A stretch of 64,000 nucleotides of DNA from an uncultured Steroidobacter sp. (GTDB lineage Bacteria > Pseudomonadota > Gammaproteobacteria > Steroidobacterales > Steroidobacteraceae): NCBI GenBank assembly GCA_937864115.1, contig CALMII010000057.1, positions 61,363-125,362 on the forward strand. Reading direction: 5' to 3'. Positions 42,306 to 54,842 of this stretch are shown one piece after another (position 1 is the stretch's first letter; the number at the start of each line of letters is the position of its first letter). The notes under the pieces are model-generated. The model was not told where the DNA came from and did no database searches. It saw only the letters and a list, made by a program, of their open reading frames with translations. Position numbers and translations under genes: made by a program.

Positions 42306-43283
42306 ATGAGTGACTCAAGCAATACGGCCGCATCGCTCGCGCTGGATTTCTGCGGCCTGAAGTTCGCCTCGCCGATCGTGCTGTTGTCGGGATGCGTCGG
42401 CTTCGGCGAGGAATACACCCGCGTCGAGGGCTTCTCCAACCGCGATGCCGGCGGCATCGTGCTCAAGGGCACGACGCGCGAGCCGCGCCTGGGCAATCCG
42501 CCGCATCGCGTCTACGAAACGCCGATGGGCATGCTGAACGCGATCGGCTTGCAGAATCCCGGCGTCGATCATGTCGTGACGACAATCCTGCCGGCGCTCG
42601 ATTTCACCGAGACACGCTTCATCGCCAACGTCTGCGGTTCGACGATCGAGGACTACGTCGAAGTGGCGCGCCGTTTCGACGATTCGCCGATCGATGCGAT
42701 CGAAATCAACATCTCCTGTCCGAACATCAAGGAAGGCGGCGTGCAGTTCGGCAACTATCCGGAAATGTCGGCACGCGTGGTCGCGGCGTGCCGCGCCGTG
42801 ACGAAGAAGCCGCTGATCACCAAACTCTCGCCGAACCAGACCGACATCCGCGAGAACGCGCGTCACTGCATCGAGGCAGGCACCGATGCGCTCGCGGTGA
42901 TCAACACCGTGATGGGCATGGCGATCGACGTGAACACGCGCCGGCCGGTGATCGGCAACGTCCAGGGCGGTCTCTCGGGCCCTGCGATCAAGCCGATCGC
43001 ACTATTGAAGGTGCATCAAGTGTACGAAGTTGCGCGCAAGCACAACGTGCCGATCATCGGTCAAGGTGGCATCTGCTCGGCCAACGATGCGCTCGAATTC
43101 CTGATTGCCGGCGCGACGGCCGTCGGCGTCGGCACTGCGCTGTTCTACGATCCGCTGGTGTGCCCGAAGATCAATCGCGGCATTGCGGACTACCTCGCTC
43201 GCCACAACCTGCGTTCGGTCACCGAGCTTGTCGGTACCTCATCGGCTCATCCGCCGGCGGCGGGGTTGAGCAAGACGGGATAA
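42306..43283 (+). CDS. Dihydroorotate dehydrogenase, class 1B-like catalytic subunit
   Basis: 325 residues, an FMN-binding TIM barrel. The conserved Lys is in GGIVLKGTT, the substrate loop in NPPHRVYETPMGMLNAIGLQNPG, and the catalytic Cys in INISCPNIKEGG; class 1 uses Cys where class 2 has Ser. FMN phosphate loops read GQGGI and VGVGTALFYDP. Class 1B enzymes normally pair with an iron-sulfur/FAD subunit, PyrK; none is adjacent. Oxidation of dihydroorotate is likely, but a related dihydropyrimidine-type activity is possible. ATG 42306 chosen; ATG 42297 is also in frame. Confidence 0.85.
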   Translation: MSDSSNTAASLALDFCGLKFASPIVLLSGCVGFGEEYTRVEGFSNRDAGGIVLKGTTREPRLGNPPHRVYETPMGMLNAIGLQNPGVDHVVTTILPALDFTETRFIANVCGSTIEDYVEVARRFDDSPIDAIEINISCPNIKEGGVQFGNYPEMSARVVAACRAVTKKPLITKLSPNQTDIRENARHCIEAGTDALAVINTVMGMAIDVNTRRPVIGNVQGGLSGPAIKPIALLKVHQVYEVARKHNVPIIGQGGICSANDALEFLIAGATAVGVGTALFYDPLVCPKINRGIADYLARHNLRSVTELVGTSSAHPPAAGLSKTG

Positions 43284-43285
43284 GA

Positions 43286-43375
43286 GAATGGCCGCAAAAA
43301 GGCGCAAAGATCACAAGGTCGGAATCCGATTCATGCTCTGACTTTGAGATCTTTGCGCCTTTTTGCGGCCAATCC
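43286..43375. repeat. Family C inverted repeat, copy 2
   Basis: A perfect 24-base inverted repeat: TGGCCGCAAAAAGGCGCAAA (43289-43308) plus GATC, and its complement at 43348-43371. It fills the convergent junction between the dihydroorotate dehydrogenase gene and ntrC. The arms match copy 1 at 5889-5990; the centre differs. Confidence 0.9.
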
Positions 43376-43390
43376 TTTCTTATCTCTTCC

Positions 43391-44774
<1,384 letters not shown>

Positions 44775-44803
<29 letters not shown>

Positions 44804-45848
44804 GGAATGGCAGCAGGATGGTGAAGGTGGTCAGACCGGGGCGGCTTTCGAACTCGATCAGGCCATCGTGGCGACTGGCGAGATCCTGGGCGACGGCGAG
44901 GCCGAGGCCGGTGCCGTCGGGGCGTCCCGTCACGAGCGGATAGAAGAGCGTGTCGCGCAGCTGTTCGGGAACGCCCGGGCCGGTGTCTTCGAACTGGATG
45001 CACGCGACCAGGCGATAGCGTTTCGTGCCGATGTTCTGATTCGTCAGCGCCCGCGTGCGCAGGATGATCCGGCCGCCGTTCTGCGAGAGCGCCTGCACGG
45101 CGTTGCGCCCGAGATTGAGCATCGCCTGGATGATCTGGTGCCGGTCGAGCAGCAGCGGCGGCAGGCTCGGATCGTAATCGCGCTCCACCGACACGTTCGG
45201 CGGCGCATCGGCAGCCAGCAGGTGACCGACGTGCTGCAGCAGTTCGTGGATGTTGACCGACTCCTTGCGCGGGTGATGACCCGGACCCAGGAGCGTATCG
45301 ACCAGCGTCGCGAGACGATCCGCTTCGCTGATGATGACGGAGGTGTACTCGCGCATCGCCGCATCGCCGAGCTGGCGTTCGAGCAGCTGCGCCGCGCCGC
45401 GCAGGCCGCCGAGCGGATTTTTGATCTCGTGCGCGAGCTGCCGGATCATGGCGCGGCTGCCGCCGATCTGGGTCAGCAATGCATTCTCGCGGGTGATGCG
45501 CTGGTGCTGCGTGCCGTCGCTGATTTCGATCAGCGCCGCGCCGGGCGTTCCGGGCTCTTCATACGGCGCGACATTGCAGTCGACGATCAACTCGCCGTCG
45601 CCGTTGACCGGTCGCAATGCCAGTTCGCGGCGCGAGATCGGTCGCCAGGTTTCCATCGCGCGTTCGACGACGAGAGTCAGCGCCGTCGCGTCGACCAGCA
45701 GTTCGGCGACCGGCCGGCCACGTACCTGATTGCGACTCACGCCGAACAGTGTTTCGGCGGCGACATTCAAATAGAGAAGGGTCTGCGCATCGTCGACGAT
45801 CAGGATGCTCGTACTGAGACTGTCGAGAATGCGATCGGGATCTGCCAT
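44775..45848 (-). CDS. ntrB: Nitrogen sensor kinase/phosphatase NtrB (NR-II)
   Basis: 357 residues: PAS-like N-terminal domain (about 8-115), dimerisation/phosphoacceptor helix with His in IRQLAHEIKNPLGGLRGAA, and an HATPase domain with NLGRNAVQAL, DTGPGVP and GTGLGLAVAQDLASRH. It phosphorylates or dephosphorylates NtrC under PII control. ATG 45848 matches the family N-terminus (MADPDRILDSLSTSILIVDD); starts at 45884 or further upstream are possible but add residues not seen in the family. Its 3' end overlaps ntrC. Confidence 0.94.
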
Positions 45849-45972
45849 GGCGCGCCGGCCGATGCTCGTTGCGTGTGCAACCATGGCGCCCGTCACCCCG
45901 CCACCTGGCAGGTGTGACGACGGACCGTGCACGCGACAGCGCGCGCGCGAAGTCGGCGGAGAGAAGGACGGG

Positions 45973-46683
45973 TTACTTGCCCGGCTTGGGCGTCGACGGT
46001 TTGACCGCCGGTTTCTGCACGACCGGTCGATTGGTCGCCGGATCGATCTTTGCGGCAGACACCGCGGGATTCAGCGCAGCGTAAGTCGGCTGCGACGCAG
46101 GCATCTTGTTGCCGGCACGCGGTTGCGGCTTCGGCGGCGGACGGAGGGCAGGACCCGTCGGCGGCTGCGCTGCGGATTCCTGCCGCACGTAGAACACCAC
46201 CCGTTCGGTTTCCTGGATCCTGTTGCCACCCGAATCGGTCACGGTGGCGATCACGGTGTGTTCGCCCCGGGCTACACCGGTCAGGTCGAAGGAAGTCGTG
46301 TTGCCCGGAAAGCCTTCGACCAGCCGGCCATCCAGATACAGGTTCAAGGTGTGGCCGGGCGCCAGCCCCGGTTCCGTCCGTATGTTCACGGTGACCTGGC
46401 CGCCAGTGTTGGCGATGGTTTCTTCTGGCGAGGGCTTCCAGATTTCGAAGTTGCGATACGCCGGCCCACTGTCGGCGGGCGTCGAACTGCTGGAAGAAGA
46501 ACCGTATGAAGGAGTATTCGCGCTCGGCAGCGAAGAGCCCGTGCTCAGCTCCATCCGCGTCGCCCCCGGCACGGGGCGATCGGCGTAGTGAGTCACCCCG
46601 TCGGAGTCCACCCACTTCCACACTGTCTGCCCTGCAAGGGCAGGACCCGCGAGAAATGCGAGCAGCAACAGGGTAGTGCGCAT
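45973..46683 (-). CDS. Exported DUF4124-domain protein
   Basis: 236 residues: signal peptide MRTTLLLLAFLAGPALA, then a DUF4124 domain (VWKWVDSDGVTHYADRPVPG), a Ser-rich linker, a Big/PKD-like beta domain (about 88-160, ending RVVFYV), and a Pro/Lys-rich basic tail. DUF4124 proteins are periplasmic or envelope proteins of unknown function. It lies between ntrB and glnA on the same strand, but nothing ties it to nitrogen control. Confidence 0.82.
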   Translation of the reverse strand: MRTTLLLLAFLAGPALAGQTVWKWVDSDGVTHYADRPVPGATRMELSTGSSLPSANTPSYGSSSSSSTPADSGPAYRNFEIWKPSPEETIANTGGQVTVNIRTEPGLAPGHTLNLYLDGRLVEGFPGNTTSFDLTGVARGEHTVIATVTDSGGNRIQETERVVFYVRQESAAQPPTGPALRPPPKPQPRAGNKMPASQPTYAALNPAVSAAKIDPATNRPVVQKPAVKPSTPKPGK

Positions 46684-46770
46684 GGGGATCGAGCATATCC
46701 GCTTCGCTCCGACCTGACAAAAGCGGCAACGACATTGTGTGAACGGCGTCACCGCCTCCTTGAAACAGAG

Positions 46771-46802
46771 CGGACGCCGGATCGTTGCCGATCCGGCGTC
46801 CG
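46771..46802 (-). terminator. Terminator hairpin after glnA
   Basis: GGACGCCGGATC (46772-46783) and GATCCGGCGTCC (46790-46801) form a perfect 12-base stem, 13 with the flanking C-G, around a six-base loop, seven bases after the glnA stop. The following T-run on the minus strand is weak. Confidence 0.75.
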
Positions 46803-46808
46803 TGTGAG

Positions 46809-48221
46809 TTACACGCTGTAGTACAGCTCGAACTCCAGCGGGTGCGTGGACATGCGCACCTTGGTCACTTCCTGCATCTTCAGGCCGATGTAGGCATCGA
46901 TGACGTCGTCGGTGAAGACGCCGCCTGCCTTGAGGAAGCCGCGATCCTTGTCGAGCGACTCGAGCGCCTGCTCCAGCGAGTAGCAGACTTCCGGAATGTT
47001 CTTGGCTTCTTCCGGTGGCAGGTCGTACAGATCCTTGTCCGCGGCTTCGCCCGGGTGGATCTTGTTCTGGATGCCGTCGAGACCGGCCATGAGCATCGCG
47101 GCGAAGGCGAGGTACGGATTCGCCGTCGAATCCGGGAAGCGCACTTCGATGCGACGGCCCTTCGGATTCGCCACCCACGGAATACGGATGGAGGCCGAAC
47201 GGTTACGAGCCGAGTACGCCAGCATCACGGGCGCTTCGAAGCCCGGCACCAGGCGCTTGTAGCTGTTGGTGCTGGCGTTGGTGAACGCGTTGATGGCCTT
47301 GGCGTGCTTGATGATGCCGCCGATGTAGTACAGCGCCAGATCCGACAGGCCGGCGTACTTGTCGCCTGCGAACAGCGGCTTGCCGTCCTTCGAGATCGAC
47401 TGGTGCACGTGCATGCCGCTGCCGTTGTCGCCGACCAGCGGCTTCGGCATGAACGTCACGGTCTTGCCGTAGGCGTGCGCGACGTTGTGAATGGCGTACT
47501 TGAGCATCTGCACTTCGTCGGCCTTGCGGACCAGCGTGTTGGCGTTCACGCCGATTTCGCACTGGCCGGCGGTGGCGACTTCGTGGTGATGCACTTCGAC
47601 CTTCATGCCCAGTTCTTCGAGCGCCAGGCACATGGCCGAACGCAGATCCTGGAACGAATCGACCGGCGGCACGGGGAAGTAGCCGCCCTTCACGCCGGGG
47701 CGGTGCGCCTTGTTGCCGTCTTCGTAGTGCTTGCCCGAGCTCCAGGCGGCTTCGACGGATTCGATGTCGAAGAACGAGCCCTGCATGTTCGTGCCGTAAC
47801 GCACGTTGTCGAAAATGAAGAATTCGTTTTCGGGACCGAACAGCGCCTTCTCGCCGATGCCGGTCGACTTGAGGTACGCCTCGGCACGCTTCGCGATGGA
47901 ACGCGGATCGCGCTCGTAGCCCTGCATGGTGGAGGGCTCGAGAACGTCGCAGCGGATGATCAGCGTCTTCTCTTCGAAGAAGGGATCGAGCACGGCCGTG
48001 CTGGGATCGGGCATCAGCACCATGTCGGACTCGTTGATGCCCTTCCAGCCCGCAATGGACGAGCCGTCGAACATCTTGCCGTCTTCGAAGAATCCGGCAT
48101 CGATGGTGTGCGCGGGAACGGTAACGTGCTGTTCCTTGCCGCGCGTATCCGTGAAGCGCAGATCCACAAAGGTGACTTCCTTATCCTTCAACATGCTGAG
48201 GACTTCAGCGGCGGTCGTCAT
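46809..48221 (-). CDS. glnA: Glutamine synthetase, type I
   Basis: A 470-residue dodecameric enzyme making glutamine from glutamate, ammonia and ATP. The beta-grasp start is KEVTFVDLRFTDTRGKEQHV, the metal site FGPENEFFIFD, the flap/ATP region NGSGMHVHQSISKDGK, and the arginine loop NRSASIRIP. The adenylylation-site Tyr is conserved in DLYDLPPEEAKNIP, so GlnE-type control is expected. AGGAG precedes ATG 48221. Its upstream region holds a sigma-54 promoter and NtrC sites. Confidence 0.98.
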   Translation of the reverse strand: MTTAAEVLSMLKDKEVTFVDLRFTDTRGKEQHVTVPAHTIDAGFFEDGKMFDGSSIAGWKGINESDMVLMPDPSTAVLDPFFEEKTLIIRCDVLEPSTMQGYERDPRSIAKRAEAYLKSTGIGEKALFGPENEFFIFDNVRYGTNMQGSFFDIESVEAAWSSGKHYEDGNKAHRPGVKGGYFPVPPVDSFQDLRSAMCLALEELGMKVEVHHHEVATAGQCEIGVNANTLVRKADEVQMLKYAIHNVAHAYGKTVTFMPKPLVGDNGSGMHVHQSISKDGKPLFAGDKYAGLSDLALYYIGGIIKHAKAINAFTNASTNSYKRLVPGFEAPVMLAYSARNRSASIRIPWVANPKGRRIEVRFPDSTANPYLAFAAMLMAGLDGIQNKIHPGEAADKDLYDLPPEEAKNIPEVCYSLEQALESLDKDRGFLKAGGVFTDDVIDAYIGLKMQEVTKVRMSTHPLEFELYYSV

Positions 48222-48313
48222 GAGTTCTCCTCCGGTAGACAGCGAGATGGTTGACCCCGGCTCGCTCGCTGTTACGACGCCGCAGGTTTTAATTCGATCT
48301 GGACCCGCGAAAT

Positions 48314-48329
48314 TGCAGGAACCATGCCA
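48314..48329 (-). promoter_or_regulatory. Sigma-54 promoter of glnA
   Basis: On the minus strand TGGCATGGTTCCTGCA: the -24 GG and -12 GC are exactly ten bases apart, with 6 of 7 matches to TGGCACG. It lies about 90 bases upstream of glnA, leaving a leader of about 80 bases. Confidence 0.85.
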
Positions 48330-48331
48330 TC

Positions 48332-48346
48332 GCACCGTCATGGCGC
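48332..48346 (-). promoter_or_regulatory. NtrC site 3 (promoter-proximal, weaker)
   Basis: GCACC-N5-GGCGC, one mismatch to GCACC-N5-GGTGC, touching the upstream edge of the sigma-54 promoter; possibly a limiting site. Confidence 0.55.
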
Positions 48347-48393
48347 AAGTCGTTGGATTTGACGGGGTTGGCAGGCGCCGCTGGCCTTCATGA

Positions 48394-48408
48394 GCACCAT
48401 ATCGGTGC
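48394..48408 (-). promoter_or_regulatory. NtrC site 1 (enhancer)
   Basis: GCACCATATCGGTGC, a perfect match to the NtrC dyad GCACC-N5-GGTGC, about 70-80 bases upstream of the -12/-24 element. Confidence 0.85.
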
Positions 48409-48425
48409 GAAAACGGGCCACTATC

Positions 48426-48440
48426 GCACCGGGATGATGC
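48426..48440 (-). promoter_or_regulatory. NtrC site 2 (enhancer)
   Basis: GCACCGGGATGATGC, one mismatch. Its centre is 32 bases, about three helical turns, from site 1, the phasing needed for cooperative NtrC binding. Confidence 0.75.
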
Positions 48441-48507
48441 ATCTCTGATGTTGAGCGCCGCAATAGGGCAACGTGACGGGCCAGTGAGGGAAAGGCATCG
48501 CAACGGC

Positions 48508-48513
48508 TATACT
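48508..48513 (+). promoter_or_regulatory. Possible -10 of glyQS
   Basis: TATACT about 75 bases before glyQ; -35 not clear. Confidence 0.4.
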
Positions 48514-48586
48514 CGCGCGCTTTTCGCCGCGGGATGCCCTCCGGGCACTGTTTTCGGCGATCTTTCCGGCAGTTTCAGGAAACCGC

Positions 48587-49519
48587 ATGGCCGCCCCAAA
48601 AGCCGACGCGCCACGAACCTTTCAGGATCTGATCTTCGCCCTGCAGTCCTACTGGGCACGGCAGGGCTGCGTGATCCTGCAGCCGTACGACATGGAAATG
48701 GGCGCGGGGACGTTCCACACGGCCACGTTGCTGCGCGCCGTCGGGCCGGAGCCGTGGAGTGCGGCCTATGTGCAGCCCTCGCGCCGGCCGACCGATGGCC
48801 GCTATGGCGACAATCCCTTCCGGCTGCAGCACTACTATCAGTTCCAGGTCGTCCTCAAGCCGTCGCCCGACAACATCATCGATCTGTATCTCGGGTCGCT
48901 CGCGAATCTCGGTTTCGATCCGCTGACCCATGACATCCGCCTGGTCGAAGACAACTGGGAATCTCCGACGCTCGGCGCCTGGGGCCTCGGTTGGGAGATC
49001 TGGCTGAACGGCATGGAAGTCACGCAGTTCACCTACTTCCAGCAGGTCGGCGGTCTCGACTGTCGGCCGGTGATGGGCGAGATCACTTACGGGCTCGAGC
49101 GCCTGGCGATGTACCTGCAGGGCGTGGAGAGCATCTTCGACATCGTCTGGTCCGACGGCCCGTTCGGTCGCGTGACGTACGGCGATGTGTATCACCAGAA
49201 CGAGGTCGAGCAGTCGAAGTACAACTTCGAGTTCGCCGACACCGCGATGCTGTTCCGTCACTTCCAGGAACACGAAACTGCGTGCCGCACGCTGCTGGAG
49301 AACGGCCTGGCGTTGCCGGCCTATGAACAGATGCTCAAGACCTCCCATACCTTCAACCTGCTCGATGCGCGCAAGGCCATCTCCGTGACGGAGCGGCAGG
49401 GCTACATCCTGCGAGTGCGCGCCCTGGCGAAGAGCGTCGCCGAAACCTATTTCAAGTCTCGGGAGGCGCTCGGCTTTCCGATGCTTGCGCGCGCTGCGGC
49501 CGGAGCATCGAAGCCATGA
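48587..49519 (+). CDS. glyQ: Glycine--tRNA ligase alpha subunit
   Basis: A 310-residue catalytic class II synthetase subunit of the bacterial alpha2beta2 GlyRS. The N-terminus TFQDLIFALQSYWARQGCVI is highly conserved. Motif segments include EMGAGTFHTATLLRAVGPEPW, YVQPSRRPTDGRYGDNP, QHYYQFQVVLKP and GGLDCRPVMGEITYGLERL. Divergent from glnA across the NtrC-controlled region. Stop overlaps the glyS start. Confidence 0.97.
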   Translation: MAAPKADAPRTFQDLIFALQSYWARQGCVILQPYDMEMGAGTFHTATLLRAVGPEPWSAAYVQPSRRPTDGRYGDNPFRLQHYYQFQVVLKPSPDNIIDLYLGSLANLGFDPLTHDIRLVEDNWESPTLGAWGLGWEIWLNGMEVTQFTYFQQVGGLDCRPVMGEITYGLERLAMYLQGVESIFDIVWSDGPFGRVTYGDVYHQNEVEQSKYNFEFADTAMLFRHFQEHETACRTLLENGLALPAYEQMLKTSHTFNLLDARKAISVTERQGYILRVRALAKSVAETYFKSREALGFPMLARAAAGASKP

Positions 49520-51597
49520 GCAAGCGCGATTTCCTGGTCGAGATCGGCACGGAAGAGCTGCCGCCGAAGTCGCTGTTCACGCTGGCGCAGGCATTCGCTG
49601 CCGGCGTGACACGTGGTCTCGACAACGCCAATGTGAAGCATGGCGACGTCGACTGGTTCGCCACGCCGCGCCGCCTCGCGGTCCGCGTTGCCGCAGTGGC
49701 CGATCATCAGCCGGATCAGGAAATCCGGCGCCAGGGTCCGGCGATAGCGAACGCCTACGATGCGAACGGGCAGCCGACGCGTGCGGCGCTGGGATTTGCC
49801 GCTTCCTGCGGCGTGAAGCTCGAAGAGCTGCAGCAGGTCGATGGGCCCAAGGGCAAGGTGCTGCAGTTCGTCGGCGTGAAAGCCGGTGAAGCAGTCGGCT
49901 CATTGCTGCCGGGCATCGTCTCCGCCGCGCTGGGTGAGCTGCCGATCGCCAAGCGCATGCGCTGGGGCAGCGGCGATCAGGAATTCGTGCGTCCGGTGCA
50001 CTGGGTGGTGATGCTGTTCGGTTCGACGGTCGTCGAGGCGGACGTGCTGGGCAAGCCGGCGGGCAAGCAGTCGCACGGTCATCGGTTCCACGCACCGCAG
50101 GCCATCGCGATTTCCAGTCCGGCCAGATATCCCGACCTGCTGAAAGAGAAGGGGCGGGTGGTCGCGGATGTCGCACAGCGACGCGAATCGATCCGCGCCG
50201 GCGTCACAGCCATCGCCGAATCGCTGGGCGGCGCGGCGGTGATCGAGCCGGCGCTGCTCGATGAAGTGACTGCGCTGGTCGAGTGGCCGGTGCCGCTCGC
50301 CGGTCGCTTCGACGCGCGCTTCCTCGATCTGCCGCCGGAAGTGCTGATCGCGACCATGCAGGATCATCAGCGTTATTTCCCGGTGAAGGGCGCCGATGGC
50401 CGGTTGATGAATTCATTCATCACCGTGGCGAACATCGAGAGCAAGGATCCCACCAAGGTGCGCGACGGCAATGAGCGGGTGGTGCGTCCGCGTCTTGCCG
50501 ATGCCGCGTTCTTCTGGGAAACGGATCGCAAGCAATCGCTGGCCTCGCGGCGCGAAGCGCTGAAGGCGGTCACCTTCCAGGGCAAGCTCGGCTCGCTGTA
50601 CGACAAGAGCGAGCGCGTCGCGACGCTTGCGGCGCAGATTGCCGAGATCATCGGCGCCGACACAGCGCTGACGCGTCGTGCCGCGCAACTGAGCAAATGC
50701 GATCTGCTGTCGGCGATGGTCGGGGAGTTTCCGGAGCTGCAAGGTCTCATGGGCCGCTACTATGCGCAGCACGACGGCGAATCGTCCGAAGTCGCCGCGG
50801 CGCTCGAAGAACAGTACTGGCCGCGTTTCTCCGGCGATCAGTTGCCGGTCGGTCGCGTCGGCATCGCCGTGTCCATGGCCGACAAGCTCGACACCATCGC
50901 CGGTATTTTCAGCATCGGACAGAAGCCCTCGGGCACGCGCGATCCGTTCGGCCTGCGGCGTGCCGCACTCGGCGTGCTGCGCATCTGTTTCGAGCGCGAA
51001 CTCGACCTGGATCTGATGCAGCTGGTGCAGAGTGCCGTAGCGCAGCAACCCGTCGCGGCGCCGGCGGAGACCGTCGCAGAGATCTGGGACTACCTGACGG
51101 AGCGGCTGCGCAGCTCCTATCTCGAAGACGATTCGCCGCTACGCATCACCACTGAAATGTTCGACGCCGTGATCGCGAGCCGCTCGCAGTCGCCGCTCGA
51201 CATTCATCGCCGCCTGCAGGCCTTGGTCACGTTCCTGGCGCTGCCAGAGGCGCAGAGTCTGTCGGGCGCCAACAAACGCATCGCGAACATCCTGCGCAAG
51301 GCGCCCGACGATATTTCCGGCGCGGTCGATGCGAACCGGCTGCAGGATCCGGCCGAGCGCGCGCTCTTCGAGCATGTGATCGCGACGGAGCGCGCGGTGA
51401 ATCCGTTGCTGGCCCGACGCGAGTACGGTGCGGCGCTGACGCAGCTGGCGAGCCTGCGCGAGGACGTGGACAAGTTCTTCGACAGCGTCATGGTCATGGC
51501 GGAGGATGCGGAGGTACGCCTGAACCGTCTGGCGCTGCTGGTGCGTCTGCGCGGCGTGTTTCTGCAGATCGCGGATCTGTCGCGACTGCCCGGCTGA
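49516..51597 (+). CDS. glyS: Glycine--tRNA ligase beta subunit
   Basis: A 693-residue tRNA-binding subunit of GlyRS. It starts DFLVEIGTEELPPKSL, contains the HD-like core (SKCDLLSAMVGEFPELQGLMGRYYA) and the RDPFGLRRAALGVLRI segment, and ends with the anticodon-binding helical domain (VMVMAEDAEVRLNRLALLVRL). Translationally coupled to glyQ by ATGA. plsC follows after 29 bases. Confidence 0.97.
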   Translation: MSKRDFLVEIGTEELPPKSLFTLAQAFAAGVTRGLDNANVKHGDVDWFATPRRLAVRVAAVADHQPDQEIRRQGPAIANAYDANGQPTRAALGFAASCGVKLEELQQVDGPKGKVLQFVGVKAGEAVGSLLPGIVSAALGELPIAKRMRWGSGDQEFVRPVHWVVMLFGSTVVEADVLGKPAGKQSHGHRFHAPQAIAISSPARYPDLLKEKGRVVADVAQRRESIRAGVTAIAESLGGAAVIEPALLDEVTALVEWPVPLAGRFDARFLDLPPEVLIATMQDHQRYFPVKGADGRLMNSFITVANIESKDPTKVRDGNERVVRPRLADAAFFWETDRKQSLASRREALKAVTFQGKLGSLYDKSERVATLAAQIAEIIGADTALTRRAAQLSKCDLLSAMVGEFPELQGLMGRYYAQHDGESSEVAAALEEQYWPRFSGDQLPVGRVGIAVSMADKLDTIAGIFSIGQKPSGTRDPFGLRRAALGVLRICFERELDLDLMQLVQSAVAQQPVAAPAETVAEIWDYLTERLRSSYLEDDSPLRITTEMFDAVIASRSQSPLDIHRRLQALVTFLALPEAQSLSGANKRIANILRKAPDDISGAVDANRLQDPAERALFEHVIATERAVNPLLARREYGAALTQLASLREDVDKFFDSVMVMAEDAEVRLNRLALLVRLRGVFLQIADLSRLPG

Positions 51598-51626
51598 TAT
51601 CGATCTTTCACGGCGGAGTCCGCTGA

Positions 51627-52346
51627 GTGCAGCTGCTGCGTTCGTTGCTCTACACCACCTGGCTGTTCGTCGGCACGGCGCTCTACGCTGTCGTCGTTCT
51701 GGCGTTGTCCTGGCTGCCGAGCCATCAGCTGTATGCGGTGGCGCGCAGCTGGTCGCGGGTCCAGCTCTGGGTGCTCAAGATCACCTGCGGTCTCAGCCAC
51801 ACGATCGAGGGTCAGGAGAACATCATCGAGGGCGCGCACATCTCGATGTGGAAGCATTCCTCGGCGTGGGAAACCATCGCGCAGGCGGGCATTTTTCCGG
51901 CGCAGTCCTGGGTACTGAAGCGCGAGTTGATGTGGATTCCGCTGGTGGGCTGGGCGCTGCATTTCCTGAAGCCCATTGCCATCAATCGGGGCGCCGGCGC
52001 GTCGGCGGTGAATCAGGTGGTCGACCAGGGCAAGCAGCGACTGGCGCAGGGACTGTGGATCCTCATCTTTCCCGAGGGCACGCGCACGGCGCCGGGAGAA
52101 TCCAAGAAGTACGGCGTCAGCGGTTTTCTGCTGGCTTCGCGGGCCGGCTGCAAGATCGTGCCGGTCGCACACAACGCCGGGTACTACTGGCCGCGGCGCG
52201 GCTGGGTCAAAAAGCCGGGCAGGATCCGGGTCGTCATCGGGCCGGCGATCGACGCGGCCGGGCGAGATCCCCGTGAACTGGCGGAACAGGTACGGAACTG
52301 GATCGATGAGCAGGTGCGGTCGATGCCTGCTCCTCAGGGAAAATAA
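51627..52346 (+). CDS. plsC: 1-acyl-sn-glycerol-3-phosphate acyltransferase
   Basis: A 239-residue inner membrane acyltransferase making phosphatidic acid from lysophosphatidic acid. An N-terminal membrane helix (about 6-30) precedes the PlsC domain. The catalytic motif reads KHSSAWET, that is Hx4E where most family members have Hx4D. The substrate motifs PIAINRGAG and FPEGTRTAPGE follow. GTG start at 51627. It is the end of the glyQS unit, followed by a hairpin. Confidence 0.92.
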   Translation: MQLLRSLLYTTWLFVGTALYAVVVLALSWLPSHQLYAVARSWSRVQLWVLKITCGLSHTIEGQENIIEGAHISMWKHSSAWETIAQAGIFPAQSWVLKRELMWIPLVGWALHFLKPIAINRGAGASAVNQVVDQGKQRLAQGLWILIFPEGTRTAPGESKKYGVSGFLLASRAGCKIVPVAHNAGYYWPRRGWVKKPGRIRVVIGPAIDAAGRDPRELAEQVRNWIDEQVRSMPAPQGK

Positions 52347-52358
52347 TTTAACTGAAGT

Positions 52359-52383
52359 GGCGCTATTCCAATGGAGTAGCGCC
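52359..52383. terminator. Hairpin between convergent plsC and gyrB
   Basis: GGCGCTA (52359-52365) pairs with TAGCGCC (52377-52383). A T-run (52393 on) follows on the plus strand after a short spacer, and an A/T-rich tail lies on the other side. Probably a weak bidirectional terminator. Confidence 0.5.
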
Positions 52384-52399
52384 TTATCAGGCAATTTTT

Positions 52400-54814
<2,415 letters not shown>

Positions 54815-54842
54815 GGTGCAACCTGGATTGACGAGCGCGAAA

